64,000 nucleotides of DNA from an uncultured Amphritea sp. (GTDB lineage: Bacteria > Pseudomonadota > Gammaproteobacteria > Pseudomonadales > Balneatricaceae). Positions 1-7,427 of this stretch are shown piece by piece. Every line of letters starts with the position of its first letter. The first letter of the stretch is position 1. The stretch spans positions 62,001 to 126,000 of the forward strand of contig NZ_CAKZLP010000085.1 of the NCBI RefSeq assembly GCF_937127095.1, given 5' to 3'. Below the pieces are notes generated by a model that searched no databases, was not told where the DNA came from, and saw nothing but the letters and a program-made list of their open reading frames with translations. The position numbers and the translations under genes were made by a program.

Positions 1-13
1 CCTCGGCTTAAAT

Positions 14-1099
14 TTACTGACCGGGAGTCAGCTCTATTGCCTGCGCGGCAGGGGCTTCCGGTTGCTCGGCTGTGAGGATGTAGGTTTTCAAAATGCCTCT
101 CAGTTGGCGGGTCAGCCACAGAGGTTCCCTGCGAGGATCGTTGCTCTGCTGATTCAGGCGAAACTGCCGGTATTCCTTATTACCGCTTCTGCTTGCGGCA
201 CGTTTACGTAACGTTGCACGCTCCTGTTTGTAACTATTATTGCTAAACCAGAGATCTATGACCGGAGCCTTAATCTCTGTGATCATCTGCAGAAGATTAG
301 GGGCGTTTTCATTCATCACCGGTGTAGGGTCCAGAAGCACCAGAAAACGATTGGCTTGTGTTTCATCCTGCATAAAGTAGTGCATCGCCCAGGTAGCGCT
401 TTCGCCCACCCCCAGTATGATTTTAAGATCTCCTTTAGCATCCGCTAATTGTTTAGCTGCGTCTTGTCCCAGCTCAGAAATACTTTTTTGGTATTCTTTC
501 ATTTTTTCTGCAGCAGAAGCGCTATCAGGGTTACTGACCTCTGTTTTAACGTTTTTTTGATCAGTTGACTGGGCTGTTTCAGTCGTTTGTGAATTTGCGG
601 CATCAGTGGGCGTCTGAATCTGCTTTCTGTCTTGTAGAGTGGGCAGCGTTCGTTTCGGGATCGGCGGCGGCGGCAGGTCAGGCAGGGTAATGCTCAGGGT
701 ATTCCAGCCAAACTTGGTGAGTTGAGTTCGCAACGGGTGCACAATAGCGGGCCAGTCAGCGCTGGTGGACTGGTCAGAGAAGATCATCACCGTACCTGCA
801 GGTGTTGCTGTAGCAGCTTGCTGCAGCAGCGCCAGCTGTTTTTGGCCATTGAGATCCAGCCAGATCACCTCAGTTTCTATGTTGTGAGCTAGTGCCAGAG
901 CCAGGTCTTCCTGCTGTTGCTGGGAGAAATCAGGCACCATCCGATCAGCAGAGTTAGCTTCAGAATTATTACTGGCAGACGAGTCTGAACTTTCGGCACC
1001 ATTTTTCTCTGCCGTAGGCAGGTCTGCAGCAAAGCTTATAGCAGAGCCCATAGCAGAGCTTATAAATAGTGTAAAAATCAGCGGTTTGATGAGTTTCAT
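14..1099 (-). CDS. DUF3530 family protein, probably exported
   Basis: A 361-residue protein if translation begins at the ATG at 1099. The longer open frame to 1174 would put 25 residues ahead of what looks like a signal peptide (MKLIKPLIFTLFISSAMGS, with a likely cleavage after SFA-A near residue 24). The body has an alpha/beta-hydrolase-like layout typical of DUF3530: a strand followed by a stretch containing GTVMIFSD, a proline-rich PDLPPPPIPKR segment, a Gln/Thr/Ser-rich low-complexity linker, and a second conserved half with VGESATWAMHYFM. The family has no established function that I know of. It is divergent from rpe, with about 115 bp between the two starts. Family assignment rests on the pattern of conserved segments; the function is unknown. 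Confidence 0.75.
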   Translation of the reverse strand: MKLIKPLIFTLFISSAMGSAISFAADLPTAEKNGAESSDSSASNNSEANSADRMVPDFSQQQQEDLALALAHNIETEVIWLDLNGQKQLALLQQAATATPAGTVMIFSDQSTSADWPAIVHPLRTQLTKFGWNTLSITLPDLPPPPIPKRTLPTLQDRKQIQTPTDAANSQTTETAQSTDQKNVKTEVSNPDSASAAEKMKEYQKSISELGQDAAKQLADAKGDLKIILGVGESATWAMHYFMQDETQANRFLVLLDPTPVMNENAPNLLQMITEIKAPVIDLWFSNNSYKQERATLRKRAASRSGNKEYRQFRLNQQSNDPRREPLWLTRQLRGILKTYILTAEQPEAPAAQAIELTPGQ

Positions 1100-1214
1100 G
1101 CTGCGATTATTCAAGAGCGAGACAATATTAGCAAGAACGAAAGTCGGTTGAGTTTCAAAGCCTGCAAAGTACAATAGCCAGAATCCTCTTCCTATTACTT
1201 TTCGAGTTATGTTA

Positions 1215-1886
1215 ATGGCTGACTATAAGATTGCTCCATCAATTCTGTCTGCAGACTTCGCCCGCCTGGGTGAAGAGGTTGAAAATGTCCTTGCAGCAGG
1301 CGCGGATTACGTTCATTTCGATGTCATGGATAATCACTACGTGCCCAACCTGACGATTGGCCCTATGGTGTGTAAGGCGCTGCGTAACCACGGTATCGAA
1401 GCTCCGATCGATGTGCATCTGATGGTCAAGCCGGTTGATCGCCTGATTGGTGATTTTATCGACGCCGGTGCCAGCATCATTACCTTTCATCCGGAAGGCT
1501 CTGAGCATATCGACCGTTCACTGCAGATGATCCGTGATGGGGGTTGTCAATCGGGGTTGGTATTTAATCCGGCAACGCCGCTGAGCTATCTTGATTATGT
1601 GCTGGATAAGGTGGATATGATCCTCCTGATGTCGGTTAACCCGGGTTTTGGTGGTCAGAAATTTATTCCGGCAACCCTGGATAAGCTAAAACAGGCCCGC
1701 GCCATTATCGACAACAGTGGCTATGATATCCGTCTTGAGGTCGACGGGGGCGTGGGTGTTGCAAATATTGCTGAGATCGCCGCAGCCGGTGCGGATACCT
1801 TTGTGGCCGGTTCTGCCATCTTTAATACCGATGACTATAAGGTCACTATCGATACCATGCGGGCAGCGCTGGCAAAGGTTGGCTGA
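1215..1886 (+). CDS. rpe: Ribulose-phosphate 3-epimerase
   Basis: Interconverts D-ribulose 5-phosphate and D-xylulose 5-phosphate in the cytosolic pentose phosphate pathway. The 223-residue product is a single TIM barrel opening with IAPSILSADFARLGEE, followed by metal and catalytic residues in HFDVMDNHYVPN (H34, D36), DVHLMV (H68), the flexible loop MSVNPGFGGQKF and the second catalytic aspartate in EVDGGV (about D177). I chose the ATG at 1215 because it gives MADYKIAPS, the same N-terminal length as E. coli Rpe; an ATG two codons upstream (1209) is possible. It is followed 67 bp later by gph, the usual rpe-gph pairing of gammaproteobacteria. Confidence 0.97.
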   Translation: MADYKIAPSILSADFARLGEEVENVLAAGADYVHFDVMDNHYVPNLTIGPMVCKALRNHGIEAPIDVHLMVKPVDRLIGDFIDAGASIITFHPEGSEHIDRSLQMIRDGGCQSGLVFNPATPLSYLDYVLDKVDMILLMSVNPGFGGQKFIPATLDKLKQARAIIDNSGYDIRLEVDGGVGVANIAEIAAAGADTFVAGSAIFNTDDYKVTIDTMRAALAKVG

Positions 1887-1953
1887 ACCGCGCTCAAAAG
1901 TGTTGAGAAGTGTTAAAAGGCGTTGAAACCCACAACAGAGTCTGGAAATTCGG

Positions 1954-2643
1954 ATGCAGATAACCGCATTGTATGACGACGCATTGCCCCGACTGGTGCT
2001 GTTCGATCTGGATGGTACTTTACTGGACAGTGCCCCTGACCTGACACTTGCCATTGACCGTATGCTGGCTTCGCTGGACCGGCCGATAGCCGGGCCGGAA
2101 CGGGTGCGAAACTGGGTGGGTAACGGTGCACAGATGTTGGTCAGGAGAGCACTGACGCAGAGTGACACTCCCTGTGGTGATGAACCTGAATTAGCGCTGT
2201 TTAATCAGGCCTTTGAGCTGTTTCTGAAACATTACGGACAGTGCTGCGCCGAGCAGAGCACGCTCTATCCGGGCGTGCAGGAACTTATAAGCTTCTTGTA
2301 TGATAGCCAGGTGAGTATGGGGCTGGTGACCAATAAGCCGATGAGCTTTACTGAAACCCTGTTGGACGAATTTAGTTTGCGGCGCTATTTCTCTGTGGTG
2401 CTGGGGGGCGATAGTCTGTCCGAGAAAAAGCCGCATCCAATGCCCCTGCAGTATGCGATGGATAAGCTGAAGGTCACACCACTACAAACTCTGATGGTAG
2501 GCGATTCGCGTAGTGATATTAAAGCGGCGCAGGCGGCGGGTTGCAAAGTGGCCGCCGTCAGCTACGGATACAATCACGGTGAACTGGTTTCATCCTACAA
2601 TCCTGATATTATCATTGATAACCTGATTGAGCTGATCAACTGA
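1954..2643 (+). CDS. gph: Phosphoglycolate phosphatase (HAD family)
   Basis: Dephosphorylates 2-phosphoglycolate, a by-product of DNA 3'-end repair, in the cytosol. The 229-residue protein shows the HAD signature FDLDGTLLDSAPDL at residues 17-30 with nucleophile and acid Asp residues, a helical cap domain, the motif II region VTNKPMSF, and the Mg-binding motif GDSRSDIKAAQAAG near the C terminus. Length matches the family (220-250 residues). It lies directly after rpe and the two are probably one transcript. It faces the minus-strand LysR gene, whose stop lies about 40 bp away, and I see no strong terminator between them. Other HAD hydrolases share these motifs, but the rpe neighbour supports Gph. 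Confidence 0.93.
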   Translation: MQITALYDDALPRLVLFDLDGTLLDSAPDLTLAIDRMLASLDRPIAGPERVRNWVGNGAQMLVRRALTQSDTPCGDEPELALFNQAFELFLKHYGQCCAEQSTLYPGVQELISFLYDSQVSMGLVTNKPMSFTETLLDEFSLRRYFSVVLGGDSLSEKKPHPMPLQYAMDKLKVTPLQTLMVGDSRSDIKAAQAAGCKVAAVSYGYNHGELVSSYNPDIIIDNLIELIN

Positions 2644-2684
2644 TGAATTCTCCCGGTTAAGTTTTTTGTTGTCTGATGACATGG

Positions 2685-3590
2685 TCAGATCGAATCTATC
2701 TCATCAAATAGTGCCATTCTGGCCGCATTACACACCGCTAATACCCCGGCGTGACTTACCCGACGTTCCAGTGATATGGCATAAAAACGTTCCCGGATAT
2801 CGTCCATCCGCCCGATCACCTCGACACCGTATTGCCGGGTCATCTGTTTCTCAATAACGGTCGGCGCGCAGAAAATGCCGGCGCCGGACAGGCCAAAGGC
2901 TTCAATCAGTGCGGTATCGGCACACTCTACTTTAATATCCGGCCTGATTTTATAGCGCTCAAACCAGCGCTTCAGGCCCATCCCCCGTTCAGTTTCTGCA
3001 GAGGGCATTAGCATGGGAGCCCCCTCTAGTGACGCGGGAAAATCAGCCCGATAGCTCGCGGCAACCTCTTTCGTGGCAAAAAAACTAAGTCCGCATTCCC
3101 CTAAGAGGTGGTTATAACCGCGGATATGAAAGCTGGCATCCAGTGGGCGGTCTGCCAATACCAGGTCCAGCTTCTGAGTTGCCAGATCTGCCAGCAGACT
3201 CGGCAGTGGTCCCTCTTCGCAGATTAGTCGACTGGCATCGTTTAGTTTGAGTGCGGGTTCCAGCAGATGATAGGTGATCAGCTTCGGTAGCACATCAGCA
3301 ATGCCGATATTGAAGCGTTGCTGTTTGTGGCTCACGGGATTATGGATGCTCTGTTTCAATTCATCGCCTAAGAGAAAAATATCCTCTGCATAGTTGAGCG
3401 CGTGCTGGCCTGCTTTGGTGAGCTTGAGACTACGGCCGCGTTTTCTGAATAGGGGAGTGCCCAGTTCATGCTCAAGCAGTTTCAGCTGGCCACTGATGGT
3501 TTGTGGGGTCAGGTGTAGTTTCTCGCTGGCTCGGTTGATGCTGCCTTCCTGAGCAACCACCAGAAAGTAACGCAGGTGTTTGAAATTCAT
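2685..3590 (-). CDS. LysR-type transcriptional regulator, NhaR-like
   Basis: A 301-residue LysR regulator. The N-terminal winged helix-turn-helix (residues 1-60) reads MNFKHLRYFLVVAQEGSINR and then LHLTPQTISGQ, where the TPQTI motif in the recognition helix is characteristic of the NhaR subgroup. The effector-binding part contains IGIADVLPKLI and GECGLSFFATKE, both also reminiscent of NhaR (the sodium-responsive activator of the nhaA antiporter in E. coli). No nhaA gene is present here, so a role in sodium or pH response is only suggested by similarity. The gene is transcribed away from a 700-bp intergenic region that also carries a candidate small RNA, which it could control. Recognition of the subgroup is good; the target genes are unknown. 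Confidence 0.8.
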   Translation of the reverse strand: MNFKHLRYFLVVAQEGSINRASEKLHLTPQTISGQLKLLEHELGTPLFRKRGRSLKLTKAGQHALNYAEDIFLLGDELKQSIHNPVSHKQQRFNIGIADVLPKLITYHLLEPALKLNDASRLICEEGPLPSLLADLATQKLDLVLADRPLDASFHIRGYNHLLGECGLSFFATKEVAASYRADFPASLEGAPMLMPSAETERGMGLKRWFERYKIRPDIKVECADTALIEAFGLSGAGIFCAPTVIEKQMTRQYGVEVIGRMDDIRERFYAISLERRVSHAGVLAVCNAARMALFDEIDSI

Positions 3591-3683
3591 AGAGATACCT
3601 GATGGAGAATAATATAGTTCGAAAAAATCTTACTATTATCATAGTAAATTCGTATTTTATTTGTAGTTTTGCTGACTATACTG

Positions 3684-3849
3684 TGACTTATCGGGTTTGT
3701 CATGACCCCCCAGGTTCTCCCCTACAGGGTTATGGCAACCGAGTTGTTGATAGGTTGTTATGTAAGTAAGTTGTAAGACTCTCCTCCAGTCTTAAGTAAA
3801 TGGACTCTCATCCAAACATTCACCCGGCGCCCAAGGCCGGGTTTTTTTT
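3684..3849 (+). ncRNA. Candidate small regulatory RNA with anti-Shine-Dalgarno loop
   Basis: A roughly 160-nt interval in the LysR-trpE gap that ends in a strong intrinsic terminator (3823-3849) but holds no convincing gene. A -10-like TATACT lies at 3677-3682, which would start a transcript near 3689. Inside is a perfect 7-bp hairpin at 3774-3794 whose 7-nt loop is CTCCTCC, complementary to Shine-Dalgarno sequences; such loops are typical seed regions of trans-acting small RNAs. A 24-codon frame at 3702-3776 lacks Trp codons and has no clear ribosome site, so a trp leader peptide is unlikely. The 5' end is approximate, no good -35 box is visible, and I do not recognise a known RNA family. 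Confidence 0.45.
3823..3849 (+). terminator. Intrinsic terminator of the candidate small RNA
   Basis: A perfect 6-bp GC stem (CCCGGC at 3823-3828 with GCCGGG at 3836-3841) and a 7-nt loop are followed directly by eight T residues. It terminates plus-strand transcription well upstream of trpE, so it must serve a transcript that starts inside the LysR-trpE gap. Confidence 0.85.
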
Positions 3850-4127
3850 CGTTGTTCGCGCGAAACCACTGCTCAGCCATAACGTCATCATTGCTGGTCT
3901 CATGGCTAACCTTATTAACCTGTTTTTAGGTCGGTTGGGCCTGCTGGTTACCGGAATAACGCTTATTTTTTCGAGATCAAAGATGCCTTTCCCGGTAAAA
4001 AGCGATGATCCATAAAAAATCGGTCTGTGAATAACTGACCTGGTTGATTCGGAGAGAGGGCTGCTATAAGGTTGGATCTCTGAATTAACGATTGTCTGGA
4101 ATCACTGTGTCAGATTTGGTAGCCCCA

Positions 4128-4184
4128 ATGAATATAAACCTTTGCTCCTTCTGTGTGGGGGAACGTTGGCGATGGCGTAACTGA
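4128..4184 (+). CDS. trpL: Putative trp leader peptide
   Basis: An 18-codon frame about 100 bp before trpE, reading MNINLCSFCVGERWRWRN. Two Trp codons occur in its last five codons, the hallmark of an amino-acid-sensing leader peptide. The stop codon lies inside the left arm of a strong hairpin (4174-4208), so ribosome position would affect RNA folding. Attenuation of trpE by a leader peptide is established in pseudomonads and enterics. The ribosome-binding site is weak (GGTAG before the start), and a canonical U-tailed terminator is not obvious downstream, so the mechanism here is inferred. Confidence 0.55.
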   Translation: MNINLCSFCVGERWRWRN

Positions 4185-4208
4185 CCCCCGCTTATCAGTT
4201 ATTACGCC
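4174..4208 (+). promoter_or_regulatory. trpE leader hairpin overlapping leader-peptide stop
   Basis: GGCGTAA (4174-4180) pairs perfectly with TTACGCC (4202-4208), and the inner CTGA (4181-4184) pairs with TCAG (4195-4198) across a three-base bulge. The left arm covers the end and stop codon of the leader peptide, including part of its second Trp codon. This placement is what a pause or protector stem of an attenuator would need. Confidence 0.5.
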
Positions 4209-4244
4209 CGGCTGCTTAAAAACTCACCCGGAATCGATTTCAAA

Positions 4245-4270
4245 AACTCTGTTAAAGACATTACAGAGTT
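4245..4270 (+). promoter_or_regulatory. Second trpE leader hairpin, close to the start codon
   Basis: AACTCTGT (4245-4252) and ACAGAGTT (4263-4270) form a perfect 8-bp stem with a 10-nt loop, ending 16 nt before the trpE ATG. There is no U tract after it, so it is not a standard terminator. It could limit ribosome access or be the alternative fold of the leader. Confidence 0.4.
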
Positions 4271-4286
4271 GTTACGAGAACAGACC

Positions 4287-5771
4287 ATGACACCTGAACA
4301 ATTTGCTGAGCTTTCAGCTCATAATTACAACCGTATCCCTGTGGTTCGCGAAGTGTTGGCGGATCTGGATACCCCTCTTTCCACCTACATGAAACTGGCT
4401 AATCAACCCTACAGCTATCTGTTAGAGTCCGTGGAAGGCGGCGAAAAGTGGGGGCGTTACTCAATCATCGGCCTGCCTTGCCGGACGGTGCTTAAAGTTT
4501 TTGGTCACAGTGTCCGGATTGAGACCGACGGTGAAATAGTCGAGCAGTCAGAAGTGGCTGATCCGCTGGCGTTTGTTGAACAGTTTCAGGCCCGCTATCG
4601 GGCGGCGGAGTTGTCGGGCCTGCCTCGATTTAATGGTGGTCTGGTAGGCTATTTTGGCTATGACTGTGTCCGCTATGTTGAAAAGAGGCTGGCCGATAGT
4701 GTGCCAGACGATGTGATTGGCACACCCGATATTCTGTTGATGGTGTCAGATGAGGTTGTCGTGTTTGACAATCTTAGTGGTAAGCTGATTCTGATCAGTC
4801 ATGCTGATCCCGCCGAAGAGGATGCCCTGAATCAGGCGCAACTGCGGTTGGATGAACTGGTTACCCGGCTGCGTTTTTCCGTACCCTATCAGGAGACTCA
4901 GCCGACAGAGCGCCGTCAGGTGTCTGAATCAGAGTTCAAATCCAGCTTTGGAGAACAGCAATTCAAAGACGCTGTTGATCGGATTAAGGAATACATACTT
5001 TCAGGCGATGTGATGCAAACTGTTATATCGCAGCGGATGACGATTCCTTTTACCAGCAGCCCTCTTGATCTTTATCGTGCCCTGCGTTGCTTGAATCCGT
5101 CACCCTATATGTACGTTTTGCATCTGGGTGATCACCATGTCGTGGGTTCCTCACCGGAAATCCTCGCTCGGGTGGAAGACAACGTGGTAACGGTTCGGCC
5201 AATTGCCGGAACCCGCCCGCGGGGAGAAACGGAGGCTGAAGACCTGGCGCTGGAAAAAGAGCTGCTGGCTGATCCGAAAGAGCTTGCAGAACATCTGATG
5301 CTCATTGACCTGGGGCGAAACGATGTCGGCCGGGTCGCAGAAATAGGCAAGGTTGAGCTGACCGCGCAGATGGTGGTTGAACGTTACTCGCATGTGATGC
5401 ACATCGTTTCTAATGTTATCGGTCAGCTGAAGCCAGAGGTCTCAGTGATGGATGTGCTGCGTGCAACGCTGCCTGCGGGTACCCTGAGTGGCGCACCAAA
5501 AGTTCGGGCGATGGAGATTGTTGACGAGCTGGAACCGGTTAAACGGGGCATCTATGGCGGTGCTGTTGGATATCTATCCTGGAATGGCAATATGGACACT
5601 GCGATCGCCATCCGCACCGCCGTGATTGAAAACGGCCAGCTGCATATCCAGGCCGGTGCCGGTATCGTTGCCGACTCTGTGCCCAGTTCCGAATGGGATG
5701 AAACCATGAATAAAGGCCGGGCTATATTCCGCGCGGTGGCGATGGTCGAACAGGGGTTGGATAATCTCTGA
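4287..5771 (+). CDS. trpE: Anthranilate synthase component I
   Basis: Converts chorismate plus ammonia (delivered by TrpG) to anthranilate, the first committed step of tryptophan synthesis. The 494-residue protein starts at the ATG at 4287 (MTPEQFAELS); a TTG six codons upstream would only add LREQT. The tryptophan feedback site LLESVEGGEKWGRYS is present near residues 44-58. The chorismate-binding core shows HLMLIDLGRNDVGRV, GTLSGAPKVRAMEIVDELE, the IYGGAVGYLSWNGNMDTAIA segment and IQAGAGIVADSVPSSEWDET. No trpG follows, so the gene is monocistronic and ends in a terminator 18 bp later. The upstream leader peptide with Trp codons suggests attenuation. PabB is excluded by the intact TrpE-type N-terminal domain. 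Confidence 0.96.
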   Translation: MTPEQFAELSAHNYNRIPVVREVLADLDTPLSTYMKLANQPYSYLLESVEGGEKWGRYSIIGLPCRTVLKVFGHSVRIETDGEIVEQSEVADPLAFVEQFQARYRAAELSGLPRFNGGLVGYFGYDCVRYVEKRLADSVPDDVIGTPDILLMVSDEVVVFDNLSGKLILISHADPAEEDALNQAQLRLDELVTRLRFSVPYQETQPTERRQVSESEFKSSFGEQQFKDAVDRIKEYILSGDVMQTVISQRMTIPFTSSPLDLYRALRCLNPSPYMYVLHLGDHHVVGSSPEILARVEDNVVTVRPIAGTRPRGETEAEDLALEKELLADPKELAEHLMLIDLGRNDVGRVAEIGKVELTAQMVVERYSHVMHIVSNVIGQLKPEVSVMDVLRATLPAGTLSGAPKVRAMEIVDELEPVKRGIYGGAVGYLSWNGNMDTAIAIRTAVIENGQLHIQAGAGIVADSVPSSEWDETMNKGRAIFRAVAMVEQGLDNL

Positions 5772-5788
5772 AAAGTACTCATGTGATC

Positions 5789-5812
5789 AAGCCTCCGCAA
5801 GGGGGCTTTTTT
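5789..5812 (+). terminator. Intrinsic terminator after trpE
   Basis: AAGCCTCC and GGGGGCTT form an 8-bp stem (one G-T pair) around a GCAA tetraloop, followed by a T run (5807-5812). It separates trpE from the T6SS locus. Confidence 0.85.
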
Positions 5813-5963
5813 GTATATATTTTATTAACAGATGTTCTATTACATCGATGCTTATAGCTGATCGGGGTCAGTTGACCTTCACTGCGGATTGTGGCCAAAT
5901 ACGCACTCTCGCGAGAACAGGGACAGTTTTCAATTAGGACGTACTTACTATGGATGGTTGGCG

Positions 5964-7355
5964 GTGAAGATTAGAATTACTCTGATTGCTTTCAGGGGTA
6001 TCGCTCCCGCAAGGAAAGTCGAGAAGGTTTTTTCCGGAGAGGATTTCACCATTGGCAGGGCCGATGATAATGAGATTGTGCTGGAAGACCCTGATCGATA
6101 CTGCTCACGCTATCATGTCCGCTGCTACCAGATTTCAGGCAGCTACTATCTCGAAGACATCAGTTCTCCCGGTACTCAGTTAAATGCTGGCCAGTTTATA
6201 ACTCGTGGTCAGCGTCATAAACTGCAGGACGGTGATTGTCTGATTATTGGCGAAAATCAACTATTAGTCTCTGTTGAAGATGATGAGCCTGTGCGACATC
6301 AGCAGACCAGTCAGGACTCGTTTTCCATCGATGATTTTTTTAGCGAAACTGAAGCTGATTTAGCAGAACACCATCCCGTATCCCGCGTCGCGCCTTTACC
6401 CAATATCCCTCTGGGAAATACCGCTGACTTTTACCGCGCTCCAAAATATCAAAGCAGTGTTGATTCTGAAGATCATAACCCTTTTGATTTTTCAGATCTT
6501 TCTCTACATGTGGGCACTTCCAATGACTGCACTGCTGATGTATCAGGCGAGTCTCTATCTGCTGCGTATGATGATTCAGCATCGGAAGGTCTGCTTAAGC
6601 CAGCAATGCCTTATACATCGGACGTCGATGAATCTGTAACAGCTAAAAACCAGGTTGCGCCTGAATCAATGAGTGTAGAGCAGTCGCAAGCGCAAAGCCC
6701 TGCATTAAATAGTTCAGAGCTTAATAGTTCAGAGCTTAATAATTCAGAGCTTAATAATTCAGAGCTCCATATCGACAGTCGCGCAATTCGGGCGTTTCTG
6801 GATGGGCTTGGGCTCAAGTCTGAAGACCTTATTGGCAGGAATAAAGTTGAAATTATGCACGCCGCAGGAGAGATGCTGAAGATCCTCACCAAAGGAACAA
6901 TGGAGATCCTTCAGACCCGAAGTGATATTAAGCGTGAATTCGGTATGGATGTGACGCGCATTGGAGCTGTCAGGAATAATCCTTTGAAATTTTGTCACAG
7001 TATCGAAGACGCGATGTTGATTATGCTAACCCATTCAGAGGGTTATCTTGGCCCTCAGGAAGCGGTTCTTGAGGGTGTGGTTGATGTGAAAGCACATCAG
7101 GTCGCCGTGATGTCTGGTATGCAGGCCGCGTTAACAGCGCTGCTTAAACGATTTGAACCTGCAGCATTAGAGTCTCAGTTAAACGTTCGCTTTACGTTAT
7201 CGAAGAAGAGTCGCTATTGGGACCTCTATACGACGGCATATCAACAGCTACAACATGAAGCCCAGGATAGTTTCCATGGTTTGTATGGTGATGAGTTCTC
7301 ACGCGTATATGAAGAGCAGGTAAGGCAAATACATAAAGTGTTGTCGATGCCTTAG
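5964..7355 (+). CDS. tagH: T6SS-associated FHA-domain protein (Fha/TagH)
   Basis: A cytoplasmic phosphothreonine-reader of the T6SS threonine-phosphorylation pathway, expected to bind targets of the PpkA kinase encoded at the far end of the locus. An FHA domain occupies about residues 1-95 (FTIGRADDNEIVLEDP, then SRYHVRC). A disordered acidic linker with four tandem (N)SSEL repeats follows, and then the conserved C-terminal domain of T6SS FHA proteins from about residue 290, with NNPLKFCHSIEDAMLIM and DVKAHQVAVMSGMQAAL. I place the start at the GTG at 5964, preceded by GGATGG; a TTG at 5889 would add a poorly conserved 25-residue extension. It is the first gene of the locus and is separated from trpE by a terminator. 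I see no clear promoter upstream. Confidence 0.88.
   Translation: MKIRITLIAFRGIAPARKVEKVFSGEDFTIGRADDNEIVLEDPDRYCSRYHVRCYQISGSYYLEDISSPGTQLNAGQFITRGQRHKLQDGDCLIIGENQLLVSVEDDEPVRHQQTSQDSFSIDDFFSETEADLAEHHPVSRVAPLPNIPLGNTADFYRAPKYQSSVDSEDHNPFDFSDLSLHVGTSNDCTADVSGESLSAAYDDSASEGLLKPAMPYTSDVDESVTAKNQVAPESMSVEQSQAQSPALNSSELNSSELNNSELNNSELHIDSRAIRAFLDGLGLKSEDLIGRNKVEIMHAAGEMLKILTKGTMEILQTRSDIKREFGMDVTRIGAVRNNPLKFCHSIEDAMLIMLTHSEGYLGPQEAVLEGVVDVKAHQVAVMSGMQAALTALLKRFEPAALESQLNVRFTLSKKSRYWDLYTTAYQQLQHEAQDSFHGLYGDEFSRVYEEQVRQIHKVLSMP
6708..6767 (+). repeat. 15-bp tandem repeat inside tagH
   Basis: Four in-frame copies of a 15-bp unit (AATAGTTCAGAGCTT, with the second codon varying between AGT and AAT) encode NSSEL/NNSEL in the disordered linker between the FHA domain and the C-terminal domain. 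Copy number could vary by slippage without breaking the frame. Confidence 0.85.
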
Positions 7356-7427
7356 CTTGTAAAACATGTAGTAATCAGTTCAGAAATATTACGGAAAGTT
7401 AAACGCTTACAGGGATGAGTGCGAACA

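Noticed and set aside
2644..2684. Bidirectional terminator between gph and the LysR gene
   Set aside because: Only a weak 5-bp TCTGA/TCAGA pairing is visible and there is no T tract.
3800..4015. A 71-codon plus-strand frame between the LysR gene and trpE
   Set aside because: It runs straight through a strong intrinsic terminator, has no clear ribosome-binding site, and its translation looks like random hydrophobic sequence.
5813..5963. Promoter of the T6SS locus before tagH
   Set aside because: TTAACA at 5825-5830 could be a -35 box, but no -10 box lies at a proper distance and no GG-N10-GC motif is present, so I do not call one.
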